From CBIHLX01 sp966210935 (GTDB taxonomy: Bacteria > Patescibacteriota > Saccharimonadia > Saccharimonadales > Saccharimonadaceae), in contig CBIHLX010000019.1 of the NCBI GenBank assembly GCA_966210935.1, positions 1 to 13,615 of the forward strand: a DNA stretch of 13,615 nucleotides, written 5' to 3'. Numbering within the stretch: the first letter of the stretch is position 1; each line of letters starts with the position of its first letter. The notes below the pieces were generated by a model. The model worked only from the letters and a program-made list of their open reading frames with translations. It did no database searches and was not told the origin of the DNA. The position numbers were made by a program, and so were the translations under genes. Shown here piece by piece: positions 7,056 to 13,362 of the stretch.

Positions 7056-7598
7056 ATGAAAGTGTGGGCACGTCGAGAAGTAGGATTTACGATTATCGAA
7101 CTAGCGGTCGTTATTGCAGTGGTAGCAATCTTGGCGGTTATTACGACTGTTGCGTATAGCGGCAGTCAGGGGCGTGCGCGCGATTCGGCGCGACAGACGT
7201 CGTTAAAAGAGATACGCAGTGCACTTGAAGCGTATCGAGCAGAAAATGGCAATTATCCTAATGAGGGTGTCGCTTCAGGCTGGGAGTATAGCTATACTGA
7301 CCCGACTAATTTCTTGTCAGCACTCAAGCCGTACATGGGAGTGGTGCCACTTGACCCGATTAACGATACGGCAAATTATTTCTATTACCATCGCTACGAA
7401 GCTGGTACGAGTAGCTGGGGAGTGACGTGTCCATCAGCTCGTGGTGCATATTATGTCCTTGGTGTCGTAGGGCTGGATACTGTGACCGGGACAAGCATAT
7501 CTTCAACATGGAACTGCGAAAACGGCTCAGCTGTGCCTACAAATACTTCCTGGATTCCATCCTCAACACGAGCCGTGTGGGGCGCGTTTACTTTTTAA
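7056..7598 (+). CDS. Type IV pilin-like protein
   Basis: This 180-residue protein has a textbook class III (prepilin) signal. A short basic leader (MKVWARREVG) is followed by FTIIELAVV, with cleavage expected after Gly10 and the conserved Glu at +5 (E15). The hydrophobic assembly helix runs to about residue 35 (AVVAILAVITTVAYSG). The rest is a pilin head domain: a long helix (DSARQTSLKEIRSALEAYRAENG) with the YRAENGNYP turn, then KPYMGVVPLDPINDTANYFYY, a motif common in pseudopilin heads. Cys125 and Cys154 could form a disulfide. It would be processed by a prepilin peptidase (not in the window) and built into, or prime, the pilus made by the PilB/PilC machine encoded nearby. It could be the major pilin, a minor pilin or a pseudopilin; the sequence alone does not decide. 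It stands alone, with its own near-leaderless promoter. Confidence 0.9.
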   Translation: MKVWARREVGFTIIELAVVIAVVAILAVITTVAYSGSQGRARDSARQTSLKEIRSALEAYRAENGNYPNEGVASGWEYSYTDPTNFLSALKPYMGVVPLDPINDTANYFYYHRYEAGTSSWGVTCPSARGAYYVLGVVGLDTVTGTSISSTWNCENGSAVPTNTSWIPSSTRAVWGAFTF

Positions 7599-7608
7599 CA
7601 AGCTTGAC

Positions 7609-7638
7609 TTGTCCTTGGCGAGTAAAAAGAGCTACAAT
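7609..7638 (+). promoter_or_regulatory. Candidate promoter for rny
   Basis: TTGTCC (7609-7614) and TACAAT (7633-7638) are 18 bases apart. The predicted start at 7645 gives a leader of about 110 bases, by far the longest in this window. An alternative -35, TTGACT at 7604-7609, is better in sequence but 23 bases away, which is too far. Confidence 0.5.
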
Positions 7639-7644
7639 ACAAGT

Positions 7645-7754
7645 AGTCTATTAAGACTCTGATGATACTTGATACTTCCGGTTCTGATACTGTTTAGACC
7701 TTGATTTCCATATTTAGCGTGAAGGGGTCAGTGCCGTGAGAAAGGATGATAATT
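7645..7754 (+). other. Long 5' leader of rny
   Basis: This is the only sizeable stretch without a gene. It begins, at the predicted +1, with a small hairpin (AGTCT-ATTA-AGACT, 7645-7658). Three copies of TGATACT follow, at 7663-7669, 7670-7676 and 7685-7691, the first two in tandem. It ends with the Shine-Dalgarno sequence AAAGGA at 7741-7746. No known riboswitch was recognised. The long leader could carry post-transcriptional control of RNase Y, but this is inference. Confidence 0.4.
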
Positions 7755-9245
7755 ATGATAGAGGGTATTCTTGCCGCGATTCTAGGGGTGATTTTTGGCG
7801 TTGGTGGAACTGTTGCCTACGAGAAACGCCGAACACTTGAAGGAAAAAATAATGCTGAGAAAGAAATTGCTCAGGCTAAAGCTAAGGCAAGTGACATTGT
7901 CTTAAAGGCAAAAGATGAAGCACTTGAACTCGAAAACGAGCGCCGTAAAGAGTGGCAAAAGACTGAGAAGCGTCTTGCCGATCGTGAAGTGGCACTGGTT
8001 GGGAAGATTGATGAGCTGGATAAACGAGCCGAAAGGCTCCGTGCACAGGAAGACGAAGTCGAAGGCCTCAAGGGTGAGATTCGTGAGATTCGTGTTCGCC
8101 AACAGGAGAAGCTTGAGAAAATCGCCGGCCTGAAGAAAGCAGAAGCAGCTGAAAAATTGATGGAAATGACCGAACGAGATATCAAAGATGATCTTGTTGG
8201 ACTCGTCAGTAAATTGCAGCACGATGCGATGGAGGACGCCGAGGAACGCGCGCAGACGATTTTGGTGAGCGCCATGGAGCGCATGAGTAGCGAGGTGACC
8301 GCCGAGCGAACCGTTACCGCCATTAAGCTGACAGATGACGAAATGAAGGGCCGTATTATCGGTAAAGAAGGCCGCAATATTCAAGCATTGCAGCGGGCAA
8401 CCGGTGTTGATATCTTGGTGGACGATACGCCAGGTATGATTGTTTTGTCGAGCTTTGACCCTATCCGGCGCCAGATAGCCCGTCTGACCCTTGAATTACT
8501 CATGAAAGACGGCCGCATTCACCCGGGCCGTATCGAAGAAGTGGTAGCAAAAGCCGAAAAGCAGATCGACAAAGAAATCACACGCGCCGGTGAAGATGCC
8601 GCCCGTGAAGTTGGTGTTGCTGGTATCCCGAAAGAGATGCTGCGTCTCCTTGGCGAACTTAAGTTTCGCACCAGCTATGGTCAGAACGTTTTGTTACATA
8701 GTACCGAGATGGCACATATGGCTGGGCTGATTGCTGCAGAGATTGGTGCCGATGTTCGTGTTACGAAGATTGCAACCCTGCTGCATGATGTCGGCAAGGC
8801 GGTGACACATAAGGTGGAAGGTAAGCACCATCATATTGGCGCCGAACTTGCGCGCAAATACGGCATGAGCGACGACATTGTTCATGCAATTGAAGCGCAT
8901 CATGATGATATTGAGGCAACTACGCCAGAGGCACTCGTGGTGCGCGTCTGTGACGCTCTGTCGGCAGCACGCCCGGGCGCACGTAATATTAGTGCCGAGA
9001 ACTTTGTGGAGCGCATGCGTGATCTTGAGAATGTTGCAACGAGCTTCAAGGGAATTGATAAAGCCTATGCGATCAGTGCCGGTCGTGAGATTCGTGTCAT
9101 TGTGAGCCCGAGTGTTGTCGATGACCTGTCGGCAATCAAACTAGCGCGTGATATTGCTACCAAGATTGAGAGCACAATGCAGTACCCGGGAACAATTAAA
9201 GTTAATGTCATTCGCGAAACTCGTGCGATTGAATTTGCGAAGTAG
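7755..9245 (+). CDS. rny: RNase Y, membrane-anchored mRNA decay endonuclease
   Basis: RNase Y is the HD-family endoribonuclease that starts mRNA turnover in many Gram-positive-type bacteria, tethered to the inner face of the membrane. Counted from 7755 the protein has 496 residues. It has an N-terminal membrane anchor (IEGILAAILGVIFGVGGTVAY, residues 2-22), a long charged coiled coil to about 180, and a KH RNA-binding domain around 190-260 with the GxxG-type loop IIGKEGRN near 201-208. The HD domain has its metal-binding HD pair in LLHDVGKA (H344, D345), and HHHIGAELARKYG and AIEAHHDD follow. Two in-frame ATGs exist. The one at 7746 overlaps the Shine-Dalgarno AAAGGA, while 7755 sits 8 bases after it, so 7755 is chosen. 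The Nudix gene follows after 8 bases. Confidence 0.95.
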   Translation: MIEGILAAILGVIFGVGGTVAYEKRRTLEGKNNAEKEIAQAKAKASDIVLKAKDEALELENERRKEWQKTEKRLADREVALVGKIDELDKRAERLRAQEDEVEGLKGEIREIRVRQQEKLEKIAGLKKAEAAEKLMEMTERDIKDDLVGLVSKLQHDAMEDAEERAQTILVSAMERMSSEVTAERTVTAIKLTDDEMKGRIIGKEGRNIQALQRATGVDILVDDTPGMIVLSSFDPIRRQIARLTLELLMKDGRIHPGRIEEVVAKAEKQIDKEITRAGEDAAREVGVAGIPKEMLRLLGELKFRTSYGQNVLLHSTEMAHMAGLIAAEIGADVRVTKIATLLHDVGKAVTHKVEGKHHHIGAELARKYGMSDDIVHAIEAHHDDIEATTPEALVVRVCDALSAARPGARNISAENFVERMRDLENVATSFKGIDKAYAISAGREIRVIVSPSVVDDLSAIKLARDIATKIESTMQYPGTIKVNVIRETRAIEFAK

Positions 9246-9253
9246 ATTTATAG

Positions 9254-9742
9254 ATGTTTAATAATCCGCGGCTTGCCGCCTGGTTGAAGTCTGTGTCGCG
9301 TGTCTCTAGTGCCTCGCTGATACTAGAAGACGCGGCAGGACGTGCACTAATTGTTAAAGCTAACTACAAACGCTATTGGACATTTCCCGGTGGCGTCATC
9401 GACCTGGGTGAGACGCCTGCAGAGGCGGCCGTTCGTGAAACTCGCGAAGAGGTTGGGCTAGATATTGATCCTGCAACCGTCTCATTTGCATGGGTAGCAA
9501 GCCGTAAAAGTCGCGTGGCTGACACCTATCAGTTTGTTTTCCGGGCGCCACTGCCCGAGGGGTTTGAGGAGCATATACTGCTGCAGGCCGATGAAATCGA
9601 TGACTACGCATTAGTAAATAAGGCCGAAATAGCACAGGCTGAGCGTACATATGGCAAGGTCATTGAGCATTGGGTAGATAATGTCGGCGGGTATGTTGAG
9701 CAGGCACTGAAGGCAAATGGGGAAGAGGCCGTTAATAACTAA
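9254..9742 (+). CDS. Nudix hydrolase
   Basis: This 162-residue cytoplasmic Nudix-fold hydrolase carries the Nudix box at residues 47-69 (GVIDLGE, then TPAEAAV, then RETREEVGL). It matches the pattern G-x5-E-x7-RE-U-x-EE-x-G-U, with Thr at the first U position. The glutamates of REtrEE (E62, E65, E66) would bind the catalytic metal. Upstream, KRYWTFPGG (39-47) is the usual substrate-side strand. The substrate cannot be told from sequence; nucleoside diphosphate-linked compounds such as oxidised NTPs, ADP-ribose or capped RNA ends are the family's range. It lies 8 bases after rny with no Shine-Dalgarno sequence, so it is co-transcribed, and a hairpin terminator follows. Linkage to an RNA decay enzyme makes RNA 5'-end cleaning a tempting but unproven idea. 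Confidence 0.9.
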   Translation: MFNNPRLAAWLKSVSRVSSASLILEDAAGRALIVKANYKRYWTFPGGVIDLGETPAEAAVRETREEVGLDIDPATVSFAWVASRKSRVADTYQFVFRAPLPEGFEEHILLQADEIDDYALVNKAEIAQAERTYGKVIEHWVDNVGGYVEQALKANGEEAVNN

Positions 9743-9778
9743 ACTTCTTGTCAGTGGTGAGATTCTTTGAGTCTTCGG

Positions 9779-9808
9779 AGAGCGGATCATGGGGTCCGCT
9801 CTATTTTA
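9779..9808 (+). terminator. Hairpin terminator after rny-nudix
   Basis: AGAGCGGATC (9779-9788) pairs with GGTCCGCTCT (9793-9802), giving ten base pairs including one T-G wobble, with an ATGG loop. It is followed by ATTTTA. It lies between the convergent Nudix gene (stop 9742) and protease gene (stop 9821). The T-run is on the plus side, so it mainly ends the rny transcript. The stem could also stop the opposite strand weakly. Confidence 0.75.
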
Positions 9809-9820
9809 TAGAAGCGCCAA

Positions 9821-11524
9821 CTATTTATTGAATAATGAGTAGGCAGTCGAGAGTTCATTGCCTTGTTGGGCGCGAGCGTCCCACCAGCCGTTTGCGCCCA
9901 GGATATTTGTTGACCATGTCCAGCCTGATGTTGTGTCGTTAATTTGCTGGTAAGGAAGATAGCGCTCGGCTCCTGTGGAATCATTACGTAACAGCACGGT
10001 GCAGTAGGAGTTATTTTGGCTAACACAGCCGCTGCCTAAGCTTTCGCCGGGCGTGTAGCTGTGCTCCGATTTTGAGCCGCCCACCTGGAGGAGCTTAGGG
10101 GTGCTTGTGGTGCTGTTGAGTGCAGAGGCAACACTGAGAGCTTGACCGGCATTCGCAACACCATGGCCTAGATGATTGGTGTAGACAGCTCCATTCATAG
10201 CCGCCGGTTTGGAGGCGGTTGCCATGACGAGTGCGCGAATGTCATTGACGTCTGAAGCTGGACGAATTGCCTTGATGAGCGAGACAAGGCTTGCTATTTG
10301 CGGGGCGGCGTATGAGGTGCCATAGAGTGCACCCGAGTAAAGTGAGGTGCCGTTTGCTGGCGTCCAGGTAGGTGAGACGATTGTACCCGAGCCGGGTGCG
10401 ACAATATCGAGACGAGGGCCATAGCTACTAAAGCTGGCGCGCTGGTTGTTGGTGTCACTCGCTCCGACGGAGATAACGTGGTCAAAGAGTGCAGGGTAGG
10501 TCATGGTGCCGGCAGGTAAGCCTTCGCAGCCACCTTCGCTACCGGTGCCGCAGTTACCGGCAGCTGCAATAACGGGAATATTGTTGGTATAGGCGTATTC
10601 CACGGCATCCTCAATCCAGGGGTCAAAGTCGGAACCGCCGAGACTCATGCTGATTGTCGTCGCGCCGTTATCGACAGCATAATAAATAGCAGCCGCGACA
10701 TCACTCGTGTAGCCCGGTCCGTCGTCGCTTAGTGCCTGGAGTGGCATAATTTTTGTTGCCCAGTTAAGCGTGGCAATGCCCTTCCCATTATTGCCGGTTG
10801 CGCCAACTAGCCCAGCCGTCTCGGTACCGTGAGCTACGCCGGCGCCGTTTGGATTATCACGACCAGTCTGAGGATTGTTGTCTTGGAGATAGAAGTTCCA
10901 GCCACGGTAGTCGTCAACATAGCCGTTGCCGTCATCATCACAGCTATTCGTGCGCTTATCAAGAGGAGTGCCAGTCCAGCAGGTGCTGCCGGCGGTTGTC
11001 ATGCCAGTCTCGTTGTTATTGATGAACCAGCTGTCACGTAGGTCTTCGTGCTCAAGGGCGAAGCCAGTGTCAATTACGGCAACGACGGTCGATGTGCTGC
11101 CGGTGCTAATATTCCAGGCGCTTGGCGCATTCAGACGTTGTAGTGCCCAGCTGGCATTGTAGCCGGGGTCATTTGGGAGGGCGAGTGGATAATAAAGCTG
11201 CTCCTCGGTGATGGTCTGGCGAATCTGCTCCTGTTTAGGGGCGTTCTTGGTCTCGGCGGGTTTTTTGATTGGTGTTTCCGGGGCGGCTGATTGACTTGTA
11301 GGAGATTTATCGCCAGGAGCATCCGCCTGTTGTTTGTCTTCCTCTGTCATTGTGGGTCGTGTGCTGTTATTCGGGCCAGAGTAGCTAACGATAGGTGTTG
11401 TTGTGCTGCCGGTTGTTGGGAGGAGACGATTCGGCACCAGGTGTGAATAGTAAGCAGCTAAACTAGCGACGACGACTAGCGCTGCTCCCGTGATACCTAA
11501 GATGAAGGTGTTTTTGTTTTTCAT
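9821..11524 (-). CDS. Membrane-anchored subtilisin-like serine protease (S8)
   Basis: This 567-residue protein begins with a membrane anchor or signal (about residues 6-26, FILGITGAALVVVASLAAYY). A Ser/Thr/Pro/Lys-rich linker runs to about 108. The segment LPNDPGYNASWALQRLNAP then precedes the peptidase S8 domain, as in many subtilases. The catalytic triad is complete: Asp152 (AVIDTGF), His232 (GVAHGTETAG) and Ser404 (YGTSYAAPQ). The oxyanion asparagine is Asn324 (AAAGNCG). Asp-rich DDDGNGYVDD may bind calcium. Several cysteines (for example in TCWTG, NSCDDD, NCGTGSEGGC) suggest disulfides, which fits an exported enzyme. After about 450 there is a C-terminal region with no recognised domain. 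No LPXTG sorting signal and no clear I9-type propeptide are seen. Likely substrates are extracellular or cell-surface proteins. Confidence 0.93.
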   Translation of the reverse strand: MKNKNTFILGITGAALVVVASLAAYYSHLVPNRLLPTTGSTTTPIVSYSGPNNSTRPTMTEEDKQQADAPGDKSPTSQSAAPETPIKKPAETKNAPKQEQIRQTITEEQLYYPLALPNDPGYNASWALQRLNAPSAWNISTGSTSTVVAVIDTGFALEHEDLRDSWFINNNETGMTTAGSTCWTGTPLDKRTNSCDDDGNGYVDDYRGWNFYLQDNNPQTGRDNPNGAGVAHGTETAGLVGATGNNGKGIATLNWATKIMPLQALSDDGPGYTSDVAAAIYYAVDNGATTISMSLGGSDFDPWIEDAVEYAYTNNIPVIAAAGNCGTGSEGGCEGLPAGTMTYPALFDHVISVGASDTNNQRASFSSYGPRLDIVAPGSGTIVSPTWTPANGTSLYSGALYGTSYAAPQIASLVSLIKAIRPASDVNDIRALVMATASKPAAMNGAVYTNHLGHGVANAGQALSVASALNSTTSTPKLLQVGGSKSEHSYTPGESLGSGCVSQNNSYCTVLLRNDSTGAERYLPYQQINDTTSGWTWSTNILGANGWWDARAQQGNELSTAYSLFNK

Positions 11525-11556
11525 GCTTATGCTATTAGAGATAATATAGCATAAGC
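11525..11556. repeat. Perfect 11-bp inverted repeat over the protease promoter
   Basis: GCTTATGCTAT (11525-11535) and ATAGCATAAGC (11546-11556) are exact reverse complements separated by 10 bases. The right arm contains the extended -10 box of the protease gene on the minus strand, and the left arm abuts its start codon. Centre-to-centre spacing is 21 bases, about two helical turns, so a dimeric repressor site is plausible. In RNA it would be an A/U-rich hairpin next to the AUG. Confidence 0.6.
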
Positions 11557-11559
11557 GTC
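11543..11559 (-). promoter_or_regulatory. Extended -10 promoter of the protease gene
   Basis: TGC-TATATT reads on the minus strand at 11551 to 11543. The expected start near 11536 leaves a 12-base leader without a Shine-Dalgarno sequence. The 15 bases at 11559 to 11545 are identical to those at the pilM promoter. Confidence 0.6.
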
Positions 11560-11568
11560 TCTTTGAGA

Positions 11569-12072
11569 CTACCGATTAACTACAGTAATCTGCTCAGGAG
11601 GGATGTCGGTTGTGATTATAACCTCCGGGCGTCGGATAGCGCCTGAGGTGTATTTAGTAAGCGGCACAAGGCTTGCCCAGTAATGCGCTGCTTTTTGTGA
11701 ATGGTCTTCGTGGGGATTTTGAGTAATTAGGTCTTTTAGTTCGTCATAAAGATCAAGGTCGGAAACGTAACAGAACTTATAGTCAACAGCGAGCCTGATG
11801 AGGCTACTGTTTGGATCAGGGTGATGCGAGAGGAGGAGTTCACGGCCGTTTCGGATATCAACAAATGAATGCTCAGTCCCGATGAAGGCATACAGTGCAT
11901 CGTCACGGCTAATGTTGTGGTCGACGACCCAGGCAGGTCGATGGGCGTCGAGATAGGTGTCGGTGGCGATGATTGCATGGTTATTGCCCTTTTTGCCGCG
12001 ACTGGCACGTATCAGGCCGTTTTGAAGAATGTCGATTAGCGAGTCCTTGGTAACTTCGTGATACAAGGTCAT
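11569..12072 (-). CDS. Hypothetical protein with ADP-ribosyltransferase-like signatures
   Basis: This 167-residue soluble protein is not firmly recognised. Its first 21 residues, LYHEVTKDSLIDILQNGLI, resemble the opening strand-helix of the ART superfamily (KptA, DarT and PARP-like proteins: 'l.H.t....l..Il..Gl'). Near the C-terminus, RRPEVIITTDIPPEQITVV resembles the DarT/DUF4433 end ('aEvLvpd.iP.eyI'), where the glutamate before the strand is catalytic; here it would be Glu150. The middle, with TDTYLDAHRPAWVVDHN, offers no clear motif. No membrane segment or signal is visible, and no antitoxin-like partner (such as a DarG macrodomain) lies beside it. The start at 12072 coincides with the +1 predicted from a perfect TATAAT, so the mRNA should be leaderless. 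It is certainly a plausible gene; the ART idea is a remote-similarity inference. Confidence 0.75.
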   Translation of the reverse strand: MTLYHEVTKDSLIDILQNGLIRASRGKKGNNHAIIATDTYLDAHRPAWVVDHNISRDDALYAFIGTEHSFVDIRNGRELLLSHHPDPNSSLIRLAVDYKFCYVSDLDLYDELKDLITQNPHEDHSQKAAHYWASLVPLTKYTSGAIRRPEVIITTDIPPEQITVVNR

Positions 12073-12078
12073 ATTTCT

Positions 12079-12084
12079 ATTATA
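12079..12084 (-). promoter_or_regulatory. -10 box for a leaderless mRNA of the ART-like gene
   Basis: A perfect TATAAT reads on the minus strand at 12084 to 12079. Six bases (AGAAAT) lead to the ATG at 12072, so the expected +1 is the A of the start codon. TTTCCT, 17 bases upstream, is a weak -35. Confidence 0.6.
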
Positions 12085-12111
12085 GCGATTTGGCGGTAAT
12101 CAGGAAACGTA

Positions 12112-12120
12112 TGGGATAAT
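12112..12120 (+). promoter_or_regulatory. Extended -10 promoter of the alpha/beta hydrolase
   Basis: TGG-GATAAT at 12112-12120 is an extended -10 box. Seven bases separate it from ATG 12128, so transcription from the nearest purine would begin on the start codon. It faces the divergent promoter at 12079-12084; about 28 bases lie between the two -10 regions. Confidence 0.55.
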
Positions 12121-12127
12121 ACGATGT

Positions 12128-12889
12128 ATGATTGCTACTGACTTTTCGGTGCGACGGGCGGAGAGGATCCGTGTTAATGGCTATGATATTGATGTGCGGC
12201 GAGGTGGCCAAACGGGCGCACCGGTTGTTCTCTTGGTGCATGGTATTGGGGTATCGAGCCGATATTTTCTGTCGCTCGCTCGTGAGCTTGCGGATGATTT
12301 TGATGTTGTCGCCCTCGATTTGCCCGGCTACGGCACAACGCCAAGGCCTCGGCGTGTTTTATCAATTCCTGAACTGGCAGAGATTCTGGCGGGTTATGTC
12401 AAGCAAGAGGGGATGGATAAAGTGGTTGTCGTGGGTCATTCAATGGGGTGTCAGATTGTGGCACACTTCGCACGTCGCCAGCCGGAGTTGTGTGCAAAAA
12501 TGGTGCTCCTTGGCCCCACGGTAAATAAGTGGGAGCGAGTATGGTTGCTGCAGGCATGGCGCTTGCTGCAGGACATATTCCATGAGCCGGTTGGCGTGAG
12601 TATTCTGATCTTTCGAGATTATCTGCGCATGGGCTTCCTGCGCTATATAGTGACGTTACGCTTTATGATGAAAGATCATATAGAGACGACACTTCGCGGC
12701 ACTGTAGTGCCAATACTGTTTATAAGGGGTGAAAAAGATACAATTGTTCCGATGTATTGGTTGAGGTACTTAAGTGAGCAAGTCGCTAGCGCAACACTTC
12801 ACGAGATAACGAATGCTCCGCACGCCCTTCAATTGAAAGAGCCACGAACACTCTCGAATATAATCACGGATTTTATAAGCGGAGCCTAG
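12128..12889 (+). CDS. Alpha/beta hydrolase
   Basis: This 253-residue alpha/beta-hydrolase-fold enzyme has the family landmarks in order. The oxyanion-hole motif HGIG is at residues 38-41 and DLPGYG at 64-69. The nucleophile elbow GHSMG has its serine at 105, the acid Asp204 lies in GEKDTIVP, and the catalytic His232 lies in NAPHAL. A cap region between about 125 and 190 is rich in Trp/Arg/Leu (WERVWLLQAWRLLQDIF and ILIFRDYLRMGFLRYIV) and may touch membranes or lipids. No signal peptide is seen, so it is probably cytoplasmic or peripherally membrane-bound. The family spans esterases, lipases, epoxide hydrolases and peptidases; the substrate cannot be named. Its stop codon overlaps that of the convergent pilin gene within a single CTAG. 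Confidence 0.92.
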   Translation: MIATDFSVRRAERIRVNGYDIDVRRGGQTGAPVVLLVHGIGVSSRYFLSLARELADDFDVVALDLPGYGTTPRPRRVLSIPELAEILAGYVKQEGMDKVVVVGHSMGCQIVAHFARRQPELCAKMVLLGPTVNKWERVWLLQAWRLLQDIFHEPVGVSILIFRDYLRMGFLRYIVTLRFMMKDHIETTLRGTVVPILFIRGEKDTIVPMYWLRYLSEQVASATLHEITNAPHALQLKEPRTLSNIITDFISGA

Positions 12890-13362
12890 CCGCCAGTAAC
12901 CCAGCCGTTACCCCAGCGCTGGTAGGTGGTGTATGGCGTGGTTCCGCAGGTACCGGCTGATGACCAGGTAACAGTGACCTCGGAGGTTCCCTGGCCGGTC
13001 ATGTAGCGAAATTGGCGTCCAGACGTTGTGTCGCGGACAAAGAGCGCAAAGCCAGCCGTGGCGCCCGTTGGATTAATGCACGAGATCACGTTGGTGCCAA
13101 CCGGGCTAAAGCTAAACTTTGCATTGATACTTTGCATTTCAGTATCATTTGCCGGATAGTCGCCATTTGCACGGAAGACTTCTATTTGTTTGGCGACATT
13201 CGAAAGATCGCTCTTGAGGCTTGTTTCGCGTGCGCGGTTTTGGATACCGTTAAAGGCGACGATGGTAATAGCCGCTAAAATCGCGATCACAACAATAACG
13301 ATCAAAAGCTCAACGATTGTGAAGCCATTTTGGCGGTCAGTGTGGCGCATTTGCGGGGTCAT
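12886..13362 (-). CDS. Type IV pilin-like protein
   Basis: This 158-residue protein has a prepilin signal: a polar leader (MTPQMRHTDRQNG) followed by FTIVELLIVIVVIAILAAI. Cleavage is expected after Gly13, with Glu at +5 (E18). The helix continues as NGIQNRARETSLKSDLSNVAKQIEVFRANGDYP, the usual pilin N-terminal half. The head domain differs from that of the 7056 pilin and carries Cys95 and Cys139, possibly a disulfide, and an aromatic tail (YTTYQRWGNGW). The start at 13362 overlaps the stop of the preceding pilin-like gene (TAATG), so it is translationally coupled to it; the in-frame ATG at 13350 is an alternative. It is probably a minor pilin or pseudopilin of the same T4P system. No terminator follows, and its stop shares CTAG with the convergent hydrolase gene. 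Confidence 0.9.
   Translation of the reverse strand: MTPQMRHTDRQNGFTIVELLIVIVVIAILAAITIVAFNGIQNRARETSLKSDLSNVAKQIEVFRANGDYPANDTEMQSINAKFSFSPVGTNVISCINPTGATAGFALFVRDTTSGRQFRYMTGQGTSEVTVTWSSAGTCGTTPYTTYQRWGNGWVTGG

Noticed and set aside
7871..8384. Two long minus-strand frames opposite the rny coiled coil
   Set aside because: The Ser/Arg-rich and low-complexity products are what antisense reading of Glu/Lys/Arg-rich coiled-coil codons gives; the rny reading frame is certain.
11557..11569. GTCTC-TTT-GAGAC hairpin at the end of the ART-like gene
   Set aside because: A 5-bp stem with a 3-base loop and no T-run is too weak to call a terminator.
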